Assembly (NCBI GenBank): GCA_002285055.1
Contig: NQYJ01000003.1
Span: 1 to 64,000, forward strand
Direction: 5' to 3'
Length of the DNA: 64,000 bases
Source of the DNA: Candidatus Izimoplasma sp. ZiA1
GTDB taxonomy: Bacteria; Bacillota_I; Bacilli_A; Izemoplasmatales; Izemoplasmataceae
Position 1 is the first letter of the stretch, and every line of letters starts with the position of its first letter. Of the stretch, positions 26,136 to 34,933 are shown piece after piece. A model generated the notes under the pieces. The model saw nothing but the letters and a program-made list of their open reading frames with translations, was not told the origin of the DNA and did not search any database. The position numbers and the translations under genes were made by a program.

Positions 26136-26817
26136 TTGACCAACTCTTTTCTAATTTTTTTCCTAAAATACTGAGTGTTTTTGTGAGGACATAATAAATA
26201 ACACCAACAATTAATAATGGTTCAAAGTACATATATGTTTGACTTGATACAATTTGTTGTCTCCTCATTAAATCTGCCAAACCAATTATAGAGACAATTG
26301 AGGATTCTTTAATTAGTGTTATCAGCTCGTTGTTTAAAGCTGGTAATGAGTTTTTAAAAGATATTGGTAATATAATGTCTTTATATATTTTTATTTTACT
26401 AATTCCAAGACTTTCAGCAGCTTCAATTTCACCTTTATCTACGCTGTTTATTCCTGACCTTATAACTTCACTGATGTAAGCTCCAGAGTTCAAACTAAAA
26501 GTCAATATTGCTGCAGATAATTGTGATATATTAAATCCGATATTAACCCCAAACAAATATAATATAATTTGGTTTACTAGTAATGGTAATACATAATAAA
26601 TTATTGATAATTGTAAGATTATTGGTGTTCCTCTAAAAATATCTATATATATACTATTTAGGTTTTTTAGAATCTTTGTTTTGTTAGTAAGATTAATATA
26701 AACACCAATTACAACTCCAAATATAGCTGCAAATAAAGCTATTAATAATGTATATTCAAGACCCCGTAAAATATAGGGAATCCATTCTATGGCTTCTTTA
26801 AAATTAAAAATATTCAT
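26128..26817 (-). CDS. Amino-acid ABC transporter permease (HisM/GlnP type)
   Basis: A 229-residue permease with five or so helices, the N-terminal signature GLEYTLLIALFAAIFG and the EAA loop seen as EIEAAESLGISKIKIYKDIILP. It is the first gene of the operon, directly after the T-box; AAGGAGAG precedes its ATG. It forms a homodimeric pore energised by the ATPase. Confidence 0.93.
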   Translation of the reverse strand: MNIFNFKEAIEWIPYILRGLEYTLLIALFAAIFGVVIGVYINLTNKTKILKNLNSIYIDIFRGTPIILQLSIIYYVLPLLVNQIILYLFGVNIGFNISQLSAAILTFSLNSGAYISEVIRSGINSVDKGEIEAAESLGISKIKIYKDIILPISFKNSLPALNNELITLIKESSIVSIIGLADLMRRQQIVSSQTYMYFEPLLIVGVIYYVLTKTLSILGKKLEKSWSND

Positions 26818-26840
26818 AATTTCTCTCCTTTTTTGCGTAT

Positions 26841-27068
26841 AAAAAAATCATCCTTAAAAAAAGGACGATTAAGTTCGCGGTACCACCTTAATTCTAATTG
26901 TATAGATACAATTAGCTCTCAACCTTTAACGCAGGGATACGTAATTACCTCATCTACATTCGATAATTAAACTCATAAGCACGTTCAACAAGTATAACTA
27001 ATGTCTTTCACCAAATCGACATCTCTCTAAAAATCATATTTTTGTTTACTACTCTTAATCAATGTTTT
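26841..27068 (-). promoter_or_regulatory. T-box riboswitch (tRNA-sensing leader)
   Basis: On the minus strand the leader shows Stem I hallmarks (AGTA near the 5' end, AGAGAG, GGTGAAAG), the T-box sequence AAGGTGGTACCGCG (26867-26888 region), and a terminator ATCGTCCTT/AAGGATGAT followed by seven T (26841-26869). The segment GAACGTGCTTATGAG fits the specifier loop; CTT followed by A would specify Leu, but other registers are possible. It should switch on the amino-acid importer when the cognate tRNA is uncharged. With the promoter it fills the gap 26818-27166. Confidence 0.9.
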
Positions 27069-27073
27069 GTTAA

Positions 27074-27102
27074 ATTAAACCATTAAAAATTAGTTAATGC
27101 AA
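27074..27102 (-). promoter_or_regulatory. Promoter of the T-box/ABC importer operon
   Basis: On the minus strand TTGCAT (27097-27102) and TTTAAT (27074-27079), 17 bases apart, place the transcript start a few bases before the T-box Stem I. Confidence 0.5.
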
Positions 27103-27166
27103 GTTTAAATAAAAATAAAACGTTTTCAATAAATGTGTTATACTTTTCATAAATAAGGAGGTAACT

Positions 27167-29017
27167 ATGAAAGACATATTAGAAGTAACAAAAAGTATTG
27201 AAGAAAATGAATACTTTCTTTATAGTGATATTGAAAAAGTGTTTAGGATAATTAGTGAAATCGATTTTAAAACAGTTACTTTCGAGTTTGAAGAGCAGAT
27301 GTATAAAGCTTTTGCAAAGATTGCTGATTTAAGCATCATTTACCGAGGTGAAGAGATTATCCAGATGCTATCACATATTGATAAGGATCTGATTTCATTG
27401 TGCGTTAAGGATTCAATAATTAACGATGAGGTATTCAATGAGGTTTTTGATTGTATATTAAATAATAAAGATTTAGACATTAGTAAGCACGAACCTTTTG
27501 ACTTGAAAATCGATTATTTACTGATTTTACTGTTTAAGTCCAAATTATATTATATTAGTAGAAACTCAGAGAATAATATTATTAATGAAGTTATTGAAAA
27601 CGATGATTTATTAAGATTTCAGGAAATGATAGGGCTTGGCGTAGTTAGTCATGATATGATGACTTACCAGTATGAGTCACTTTTACATATGAGTGTTATG
27701 TTTAATGCAATCGCGATAACTGAGTTTTTATTAGAGGAATCAAATCTTATTTATTCTTTTAACATAAGAAATGAATCACCACTACATTATGTTTGTAGAT
27801 ATACTGGCGTTGAAATGTTTAAACTGGTTTTGAAATACAATCCGGATTTAAGTATGATTAATAAAACAGGATATAATGCTTTTGATTTTTCAGTTTTTAA
27901 TAAAAATCCCTCACTCATGAACTATTTAATCTTAAACAATTTTTTTGTATCATTTGAGAGATTATATAATTCTGAGACACCATACTCAATCAATAACGAT
28001 AACTATTTTGGACTTTTAGAACTTATTAAAAACCATAAAGTTAGTTTATCAAAAATATTTGAGGAGAATGGGAAAAAAATGAGTTTAGGGTACTTAATAG
28101 TTGAAAGTGGTAATGTTGAGTTTGTTGAAGCTATTTTAGATACGGGATATGATGTTAACTCAAAAATCTACAATAATGTTAATTTTTTATACACAGCGGC
28201 TATTAGTGATGATCTTGCTATGGTAGATTTTTTAATAAAAAAAGGCGCTGATGTAAATAGTTTTATAAATGAAAATGATTCAGTACTTACAGGTGTAGCA
28301 AGATATTCAAGTCTTGAGATGTTTGAGTATTTCATCAAAAATGGAGCCAATGTAAATGATTATTTAACTGGAATAACAATGAACGCTACTTATAGTAAAA
28401 ACGTAAATGTAATAAACTACTTACTTGATAATAACTATAATCTCAGAGTGTTTTTAGATAATTACCATTCAAGCTTACTTAATTCAGTTGTCAATAATTT
28501 GAATGAAATATCAGTAAAACTTATCACCAAAGAGTTCATAGAAAAGCATAATCAGCTAAAAGTACCTTTATTAGTTGAGAGTGTAAGAAGAAACCAATAT
28601 AATGTAATCCAAACACTTATTGATAATGGAGCAGATCCTAGTCTATATAATAGTGGTGGATTAACTGCATTACATATTGCTGCTAGTGGAGATGATCTGA
28701 TTACTCTTGGAATCTTAGTTGATTCAAAAATTAATTTAGATGTAACCATAAAGGACAATATTACACCACTAATGTTAGCTATTATGAAAAACAAAGTGGC
28801 AAATGTAAAAATGCTAGTGGATGCAGGGGCCTCATTAAAAATTAAAAGATTAAGATATGTAAGCCCGCTTTCTCAAGCATTTATTGGAAAAAACAAAAAG
28901 GAGATTAGAGAGTATTTGATAAGCCACGGAGCTTCTATGAAGGAAGTATTATTTACATTCCTTGTATTATTTACCATTCTAATAGGACTTATATCAATAA
29001 TTTTTCTAAGTTTATAG
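27167..29017 (+). CDS. Ankyrin-repeat protein with C-terminal membrane anchor
   Basis: A 616-residue protein. Ankyrin repeats run from about residue 165 to 595; examples are ESPLHYVCRYTGVEMFKLVL, VNFLYTAAISDDLAMVDFLI and LTALHIAASGDDLITLGILV. The first 160 residues are helical without clear repeats. A hydrophobic stretch at the very C-terminus (LFTFLVLFTILIGLISIIFL) suggests tail-anchoring with the repeats in the cytoplasm. AAGGAGG precedes the ATG. It is transcribed alone, divergent from the T-box operon; partners are unknown. Confidence 0.85.
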   Translation: MKDILEVTKSIEENEYFLYSDIEKVFRIISEIDFKTVTFEFEEQMYKAFAKIADLSIIYRGEEIIQMLSHIDKDLISLCVKDSIINDEVFNEVFDCILNNKDLDISKHEPFDLKIDYLLILLFKSKLYYISRNSENNIINEVIENDDLLRFQEMIGLGVVSHDMMTYQYESLLHMSVMFNAIAITEFLLEESNLIYSFNIRNESPLHYVCRYTGVEMFKLVLKYNPDLSMINKTGYNAFDFSVFNKNPSLMNYLILNNFFVSFERLYNSETPYSINNDNYFGLLELIKNHKVSLSKIFEENGKKMSLGYLIVESGNVEFVEAILDTGYDVNSKIYNNVNFLYTAAISDDLAMVDFLIKKGADVNSFINENDSVLTGVARYSSLEMFEYFIKNGANVNDYLTGITMNATYSKNVNVINYLLDNNYNLRVFLDNYHSSLLNSVVNNLNEISVKLITKEFIEKHNQLKVPLLVESVRRNQYNVIQTLIDNGADPSLYNSGGLTALHIAASGDDLITLGILVDSKINLDVTIKDNITPLMLAIMKNKVANVKMLVDAGASLKIKRLRYVSPLSQAFIGKNKKEIREYLISHGASMKEVLFTFLVLFTILIGLISIIFLSL

Positions 29018-29047
29018 AAAAGACACTTTAGTTTAAAGTGTCTTTTT
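29018..29047. terminator. Bidirectional terminator
   Basis: AAAGACACTTTA / TAAAGTGTCTTT-type hairpin followed by T residues, between the ankyrin gene and the decayed minus-strand genes. Confidence 0.8.
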
Positions 29048-29838
29048 AATTTGCCCAATAAATTTTTCAGCTTCATTTTTTTGAAGATACTGCTCATACC
29101 TTCATATGTGTTATCAAAATCTATTTTATTGATTATATAACCGTGATAGTCGTTTGCATAATTAACTATAAAAATGTTGTCCTCTATATATAAGTCTGAA
29201 ACTAAAGAAGCATCAACTTCTAATGGAAAAGTAATTAAAATAATTTCGCCAATTTGATAGATGTAAGAAATTACTTCTACATCTATTTTTTCTCTTTTTA
29301 AGTTTAATTGTAGTACGAATAGTTTAGATTGATAAATTTTGATACTCTATTTAATACTTGTTCATCGCTACCCTCTTTGTAAAATCTTGTGCTTGAATCA
29401 CCAGCTTCTCCGATATGAATAAGTGAGTATGTTTTTGTTGACTTATTAATTTGTTTAGCAACATTACCAACTAAATCAGAACTATACTTTGAGAATTGGG
29501 TTATTAAGAACTGTAGAATGAACGGTTATATTTATTAGTTCGGCCACTATAGTGTTTTGATTTTTAATTAACTGAATGCTTTTAATCGATTTATCACTTT
29601 CTTTTTTAGAGTTTATTCTACTTGAATAAAGACCACATATATGTGTCTTACCATATTTTACAGTGCAATCCTCAAGTTTGCTTTCAAGAGATTGATAAAT
29701 TGATAATGCTGTTTTACCTAAATATTGTCGGTATGTAGATTCTTTTGCATCATCTAGGATACCGAAATGTTCATAACCACAAAGAATAAAATTTTCTTTT
29801 GGTGTAACAACACGATGTTCTGAGCTTGCCTTTAACAT
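29033..29838 (-). pseudogene. Frameshifted neutral/alkaline ceramidase-like protein
   Basis: Reading the minus strand, successive frames give pieces of one protein. Frame one opens with EHRVVTPKENFILCGYEHFG, like the ITPP...LAGY start of the neutral ceramidase-like family. Then IHIGEAGDSSTRFYKEG (cf. GAAGD-STRF), FPLEVDASLV...IVNYANDYHGYI, and finally EQYLQKNEAEKFIGQIKKTL before TAA at 29033. At least three single-base shifts (near 29485-29495, 29325 and 29085) break it. The true start is uncertain; ATG 29838 has no good ribosome site. It follows the decayed SIS gene, so the two were probably an operon for a sugar-derivative. Confidence 0.6.
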
Positions 29839-29873
29839 GCTTACGTATGTTTGATGCGATTACGGTATTTATC

Positions 29874-30556
29874 CTATATTGCATCATTGTTGTAGCCATC
29901 AACATTTTGACTAGAGAAGACAGGGAGTTTAGTTTTTACCTTACTTGCTTTTTTCATAGCCTCAAATACAATAGTATTAAAAATTGCCATTCCTTGAATT
30001 GAAGATGCAGCCCTGTTACTATGCCATCAATAGTAAACAAACCATCACCTGATAGGACACAATTATCCAAAACATAGTCTCCTATCTCATATATTTTTTT
30101 ACCGCTTATATGTCTTGAAGGATATTGTTTGTTTTGTTCTAATGATGTTAGAACCACAACTTTATGCCCTTCTTTCTTTGCTCTTAATGCAAATTCAATT
30201 GGGATTGAGTTCCTACCTGAATTAGATATAACAATGAATAAATCTCCTTTTTCAGTTACAATGTCATCAAACAAGATGTAGCAATCCCGCTTATTCTTTC
30301 TAGTTTCGAGCTTCTAAGTGCACCATCACTAGTTAGAACATTTGGATTTAATATTGCATTTACATTTGCGAGTCTACCTGCTCTTATAAACATTTCTAAA
30401 CCAATCATATGTGAATGACCTGTTCCAAGAACATGAATCATTTTATCATCTTTTATTGCATTAAAGACTAAGTCAGTGACTTCTTTAATTGCGTCCTCGT
30501 TTTATATGGATTACTTTATCCAGTTGTGATTTTAATTTTCCTGTGTATTGATACAT
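29874..30556 (-). pseudogene. Frameshifted SIS-domain sugar isomerase-like protein
   Basis: The pieces in order are: start MYQYTGKLKSQLDKVIHI (ATG 30556, AAGGA upstream); then in another frame NEDAIKEVTDLVFNAIKDDK and MIHVLGTGHSHMIGLEMFIR; then LFIVISNSGRNSIPIEFALR...SRHISGKKIYEIGDYVLDNC; then ASSIQGMAIFNTIVFEAMKK, ending in TAG. GTGHS and SNSGRN are the phosphosugar-binding motifs of SIS-domain proteins. At least three frameshifts (near 30500, 30275 and 30010) disable it, although the amino-acid sequence is otherwise well kept, so decay is recent or the read is faulty. Confidence 0.75.
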
Positions 30557-30722
30557 ATAATATCCTTTTTAAAGTCTTTAGACTATTTTCCCGTCTATAG
30601 TTTACATCTAATGTATAAATATGACAGTAGTATTTTCAAATAATGGTAGTATGTTAATTGTAATTATTATTATATGACTTTATGTCTCTTAATAGTATAT
30701 ATATAATATGGTTGGTGATAAT

Positions 30723-31340
30723 ATGAGTAAATGTGAAAAATGTGTATATCGCGATAGCGATAACAAGATATCTATTTATAAAAAAAATGAAACAATTTTT
30801 TTTGAAGGTGATGAAGTTGATAATATCTATTTTATTAAAGAAGGTATTGTTAAGCTCTCAAGACTTTACCCAAGTGGTGATGAAAGAGTAATTGATATTG
30901 TTAAGCATGGTGATTTTCTAGCTTTACTGACTGTTCTTAAAAATAACAAGGAATATTTTGTTACTGCAACAACTATAACTAGTGTGGTTCTTGAAGTGAT
31001 ACCTATGCAAAAAGCAAATTGCCAGTTTAATACAAACTTAGAATTTAAGGAAACATGTATCAACTGTGCTACAAATAGAATTGGTGTTTTTCAGAATCAA
31101 ATGTTTAATTTTTCAAGTCATGAATCAAATGATTTGGTGTTAAATGTTTTAACACATTTATATAATAAGTTTGGTTACTATAAAGATAAGAGACATTTTC
31201 TTAAGTTACCTATATCAAAAACCGATTTGGCTAGTATGGCAGGACTTAGAAGAGAAACTTTTAGTAGAAAACTTTCAGAACTAAATAATAGAAAAATTAT
31301 CAAAGTAGAAAAAAATATTATTGAATTTTTAAATATGTGA
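30723..31340 (+). CDS. Crp/Fnr-family regulator, probably controlling hcp
   Basis: A 205-residue regulator: cyclic-nucleotide-like sensor barrel (about 18-105) and a C-terminal winged helix (KTDLASMAGLRRETFSRKLSELNNR). It has five cysteines in an FNR-like pattern: C4 and C7 at the N-terminus, then C100, C112 and C115, so an Fe-S or thiol redox sensor is possible. The start at 30723 has GGTGATA upstream; the ATG at 30708 lacks a site. It lies 67 bases before hcp, as HcpR-type nitrosative-stress regulators often do. Confidence 0.87.
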   Translation: MSKCEKCVYRDSDNKISIYKKNETIFFEGDEVDNIYFIKEGIVKLSRLYPSGDERVIDIVKHGDFLALLTVLKNNKEYFVTATTITSVVLEVIPMQKANCQFNTNLEFKETCINCATNRIGVFQNQMFNFSSHESNDLVLNVLTHLYNKFGYYKDKRHFLKLPISKTDLASMAGLRRETFSRKLSELNNRKIIKVEKNIIEFLNM

Positions 31341-31363
31341 CTTTAATCACATATTTTTTTATT
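31331..31363 (+). terminator. Terminator between the regulator and hcp
   Basis: AAATATGTGA / TCACATATTT arms, overlapping the TGA stop, with a 6-base loop and a run of T. hcp must therefore be expressed from its own promoter or by read-through. Confidence 0.8.
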
Positions 31364-31407
31364 TTTATAAGTTATCATTGGGTGAAATCAATTAGGAGGA
31401 ATAGAAA

Positions 31408-33036
31408 ATGGAAAAGAAAATGTTTTGTTATCAATGTCAAGAAGCTTCAAAAAATACAGGTTGTGAAATAATGGGTGTATGTGGAAAGTCACCATTACTC
31501 GCTTCATATATGGATACATATAAATACGTTTTAAAGGGTCTAGCAATAACTGCTGAAGCTGCGAAAAAGGAAGGTACAGATATTTTAGCTGCGGATTTAT
31601 TTATCATGGAAGGGTTATTCAAATTAATAACTAATGCAAACTTTGATGATAATGTATTTAAGGATTCAATAGCTGAAGGTATTGCCTTAAGAGAAAATCT
31701 AAAAGAAGGAATTAATACTGTTTTTAATACTGACATTACTGTTTGGGCAGGAAGTAAAGCAAGTGATTATATCGAGAAAGCGTCACAAGTAGGAGTTTTA
31801 TCGACTATAGATGAGGATATTAGAAGTATTAGAGAAACTATTCTATATGGTTTAATGGGACTAGCTGCGTATGCATCTCATGCACATAAACTTGGATATA
31901 GTGATCAATATGTTTTTGACTTTACAAGAAAAGCACTTATTAGTTTAACTGATGATTCATTAGGACTAATGGATTATGTGGCTTTAGTTGATGAAACAGG
32001 TAAAGCGGGAGTAGCAGGTATGGCACTTCTAGATGGTGCGAATAAATCAACATTTGGAAAACCAAGAATTTCACATGTTAAAATTGGAGTTGGATCTAGA
32101 CCAGGTATTTTGATAAGTGGTCATGATTTGAAGGATATCCTAGATTTACTTGAACAAAGTAAAGATCAAGGTATTGATATATATACACATTCTGAAATGT
32201 TACCAGCTCATTATTATCCAGAACTAAAAAAATATGACCATCTTTATGGAAATTATGGTAGTGCATGGTACAACCAAAAACAAGAGTTCACAAGTTTTAA
32301 TGGACCAATATTGTTTACAACCAACTGTATAGTACCTCCTAAGAGTGATGCTGTTTACAAAGATAAAGTTTTCACTACAGGTAACTCAGGACATAAAGAG
32401 TTTAAACATATTAGTGAAATTAATGGGCACAAAGATTTTTCTGAAATTATAGCTCTTGCTAAAACATGTGTTGCTCCTACTGAAATTGAAACAGGAACAA
32501 TCATTGGTGGGTTTGCTCATGATCAAGTCTTAGAGTTAGCTGATACAATTGTAGAAAACGTGAATAATGGGTCAATCAAGAAATTCTTTGTAATGGCTGG
32601 TTGTGATGGAAGAAGTCCAAAGAGAAGTTATTACACAGAGTTTGCATCAAAGCTTCCAAATGACACAGTAATACTAACGGCTGGTTGTGCGAAATTTAAG
32701 TATAACAAACTAAACCTTGGTGATATAAATGGTATTCCTAGAGTGCTCGATGCCGGACAATGTAATGACTCATATAGTCTAGCGGTTATAGCTTTAAAAC
32801 TAGCAGAAGTGTTTAAATGTGATATAAATGATTTACCAATAGCTTATAATATTGCATGGTATGAACAAAAAGCAGTTATAGTTTTACTAGCTCTATTACA
32901 CCTTGGTGTTAAAAATATTAAGTTAGGACCAACGCTTCCTGCATTTCTAAGTAAAAATGTTGCTGAGTTTATGATAAACACTTTTAGTCTTTCAACAATT
33001 ACTACAGTTGATGAAGACATAAAAGCTATGATGTAA
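31408..33036 (+). CDS. hcp: Hybrid cluster protein (hydroxylamine reductase / NO reductase)
   Basis: A 542-residue cytoplasmic Fe-S protein. The N-terminal cluster cysteines follow CxxC-x8-C-x5-C (C7, C10, C19, C25). Hybrid-cluster ligand regions are visible as [20 protein letters not shown] and GQCNDSYSL. Family members reduce NO or hydroxylamine and protect anaerobes against nitrosative stress. GGAGG is well placed before the ATG. The Crp/Fnr gene upstream is the probable regulator. Length and motifs are complete. Confidence 0.95.
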   Translation: MEKKMFCYQCQEASKNTGCEIMGVCGKSPLLASYMDTYKYVLKGLAITAEAAKKEGTDILAADLFIMEGLFKLITNANFDDNVFKDSIAEGIALRENLKEGINTVFNTDITVWAGSKASDYIEKASQVGVLSTIDEDIRSIRETILYGLMGLAAYASHAHKLGYSDQYVFDFTRKALISLTDDSLGLMDYVALVDETGKAGVAGMALLDGANKSTFGKPRISHVKIGVGSRPGILISGHDLKDILDLLEQSKDQGIDIYTHSEMLPAHYYPELKKYDHLYGNYGSAWYNQKQEFTSFNGPILFTTNCIVPPKSDAVYKDKVFTTGNSGHKEFKHISEINGHKDFSEIIALAKTCVAPTEIETGTIIGGFAHDQVLELADTIVENVNNGSIKKFFVMAGCDGRSPKRSYYTEFASKLPNDTVILTAGCAKFKYNKLNLGDINGIPRVLDAGQCNDSYSLAVIALKLAEVFKCDINDLPIAYNIAWYEQKAVIVLLALLHLGVKNIKLGPTLPAFLSKNVAEFMINTFSLSTITTVDEDIKAMM

Positions 33037-33042
33037 AACTAC

Positions 33043-33070
33043 TTGAATAAATGTATAATTAAGATATAAT
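33043..33070 (+). promoter_or_regulatory. Promoter of the fluoride-riboswitch unit
   Basis: TTGAAT (33043-33048) and TATAAT (33065-33070), 16 bases apart; transcription would begin at about the first G of the aptamer. Confidence 0.65.
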
Positions 33071-33076
33071 TAATAT

Positions 33077-33166
33077 GGGAATGAAGTTCTCCCTAAGTTA
33101 TAAACTTGAACCGCAAAATATTGCTGATGACTTCTACCTAATCTAGGTGGAGTCTCAGCTTTTTTA
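33077..33166 (+). promoter_or_regulatory. Fluoride riboswitch (crcB motif) with expression-platform terminator
   Basis: GGGAATGAAGTTCTCCC, then GAACCGC, then GCTGATGACTTCTACC match the conserved parts of the crcB-motif aptamer. Its 3' strand also forms a long terminator (GCTGA-GACT-ACCT against AGGT-AGTC-TCAGC, then TTTTTT, 33123-33166), so fluoride binding should prevent termination. It lies 28 bases before the ATG of a cation/proton antiporter gene. Confidence 0.9.
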
Positions 33167-33194
33167 TTACTCTACTAACAAAGGAGAAATTTAT

Positions 33195-34379
33195 ATGTTA
33201 TTTAGCTTAGCTTTGATTTTTATTATTGGATTAATTTTGGGTGAGATATTTAAAAAAATTAATCTTCCTAGTTTTCTTGGTATGATTATTACAGGTATAC
33301 TTTTAGGTCCATATGCATTTAATCTTATTGATGGGCAAATCTTAAATATATCAAAAGATTTAAGGGAAATTGCATTAATTGTTATATTACTTAGAGCGGG
33401 ACTTAGTCTTGATATAACTGACTTGAAAGCAATCGGAAAACCGGCAATTCTTATGAGCTTTATACCAGCAACATTAGAGATTATTGCTGTTGCATTTTTA
33501 GCGCCTATTCTATTTGGGATTCCTCTTATTGAAGCTTTAATTCTTGGTAGTGTTCTTGCAGCTGTCAGTCCAGCAGTAATTGTGCCTAAAATGATTCAAC
33601 TTATGGAAACAAGTTATGGAACAAAAAAAAGAATTCCACATTTAGTTATGGCAGGGGCAAGTGTTGATGATATTTATGTTATTGTTTTATTTACTTCATT
33701 TTTAGGTATATACCAAACTGGTGATATTAACTTAGTAAGCTTTCTTCAAGTTCCAATCGCAATAATTTTAGGGGCAATACTTGGTTTTGTAACAGGCTAT
33801 ATTTTATCAGTATTCTTTGCTAAATTTAGAGTAAGAGATACAATAAAAGTTTTAATCATCATGGCTTTTAGTTTTTTAATAATAACACTACAAAATTTAT
33901 TAGATGGAGTTATTCCGATTTCAGGATTACTAGCTGTTATGGTATTAGGTATATCATTTCTTAATAAAGCTGAGATTCGTGCAAAAAGATTGCGTAATAA
34001 GTTTTCAAGTATATGGGTGTTTGCAGAACTAGTATTATTTGTATTAGTTGGGGCTGCTGTTGATGTCTCAGTGATTTTTAATTTAGGATTGCTGGCATTA
34101 GTTATGCTGATATTTGAGTTGTTAGCTAGATTCCTTGGAGTACAAGCGAGTTTACTAAATACCAAGTTCAATAAAAAGGAAAGAATATTTACAGGCTTTG
34201 CTTATCTACCAAAAGCTACTGTACAAGCTGCAATAGGGGCAATACCACTTGCTTTAGGAGTTCCTAGTGGTGATTTAATTTTAGCTATAGCTGTTTTATC
34301 TATTGTCGTAACTGCACCAATAGGTGCAACAATTATTGAGCTAACTCACAAGAAACTTCTTTCTAAAGATGATTTATAA
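33195..34379 (+). CDS. Cation/proton antiporter (CPA family), fluoride-riboswitch controlled
   Basis: A 394-residue membrane protein with about 11-12 helices. The paired acidic ion-binding motif is seen in GASVDDIYVIVLF, and the N-terminal IIGLILGEIFKKINLPSFLGMIITG is typical of CPA1/CPA2 antiporters. ATG 33195 with AAGGAG is chosen; the in-frame codon at 33147 lies within the riboswitch terminator. Control by a fluoride riboswitch suggests a role in ion balance during fluoride stress. Confidence 0.9.
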   Translation: MLFSLALIFIIGLILGEIFKKINLPSFLGMIITGILLGPYAFNLIDGQILNISKDLREIALIVILLRAGLSLDITDLKAIGKPAILMSFIPATLEIIAVAFLAPILFGIPLIEALILGSVLAAVSPAVIVPKMIQLMETSYGTKKRIPHLVMAGASVDDIYVIVLFTSFLGIYQTGDINLVSFLQVPIAIILGAILGFVTGYILSVFFAKFRVRDTIKVLIIMAFSFLIITLQNLLDGVIPISGLLAVMVLGISFLNKAEIRAKRLRNKFSSIWVFAELVLFVLVGAAVDVSVIFNLGLLALVMLIFELLARFLGVQASLLNTKFNKKERIFTGFAYLPKATVQAAIGAIPLALGVPSGDLILAIAVLSIVVTAPIGATIIELTHKKLLSKDDL

Positions 34380-34457
34380 ATAGAAGCATCTTAATTTAAA
34401 ATTTATAAACAACATGATATTATTAATTATAACAATATTGATTAACGGAGGTATATC

Positions 34458-34850
34458 ATGTTCGGATTTAAAAAGAAAAAGCAAAAAAAATTAGAAAAGC
34501 AAAAACTAAAAGATAGAGTTGAACATAAAGAATTTGTGATTGAAAATCAGGACTCTCTTGATCTTACTGATGAAGTATTAGAAGTACATGCTGAGGAGAA
34601 ACAACCTGAAGACATTTTAGCAAATGAAAAAACAGATGAACCAATTCAAAAAAAACGTAAAACTGTTTATCATGTAACAAAACATCATTCAGGTGGTTGG
34701 CAAATTAAAAAAGCGGGTGGAGAAAGAGCTATAAAAAGATTTGAAACACAGCTCAAAGCAATCGAGTATGCAAAAATTTTAGAAAAAGAAAAAGGGATTG
34801 CGTATGTTATTCACAAAGCTGATGGAAAAACTCGCAAGAAAAAGTATTAA
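34458..34850 (+). CDS. DUF2188 domain protein
   Basis: A 130-residue protein. The N-terminal 65 residues are highly charged and probably disordered. Residues about 67-130 match DUF2188 (YHVTKHHSGGWQIKKAGGER, ending in VIHKADGKTRKKKY). The function of this domain is unknown; the strongly basic ends suggest nucleic-acid contact (inference). CGGAGG precedes the ATG; a terminator follows at once. Confidence 0.85.
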   Translation: MFGFKKKKQKKLEKQKLKDRVEHKEFVIENQDSLDLTDEVLEVHAEEKQPEDILANEKTDEPIQKKRKTVYHVTKHHSGGWQIKKAGGERAIKRFETQLKAIEYAKILEKEKGIAYVIHKADGKTRKKKY

Positions 34851-34876
34851 ACACTTCTATTTGAAGTGTTTTTTTG
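34849..34876 (+). terminator. Rho-independent terminator
   Basis: AACACTTC / GAAGTGTT arms and a run of seven T, starting at the stop codon of the DUF2188 gene. Confidence 0.88.
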
Positions 34877-34933
34877 TTATAAAAATAGACTATTTATATG
34901 TTATAATTCTAATAGTAAACACGAGGTGAAAAA

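Noticed and set aside
33797..34171. Minus-strand 124-codon frame inside the antiporter gene
   Set aside because: Asn/Thr-rich shadow of membrane-protein codons with no start signals.
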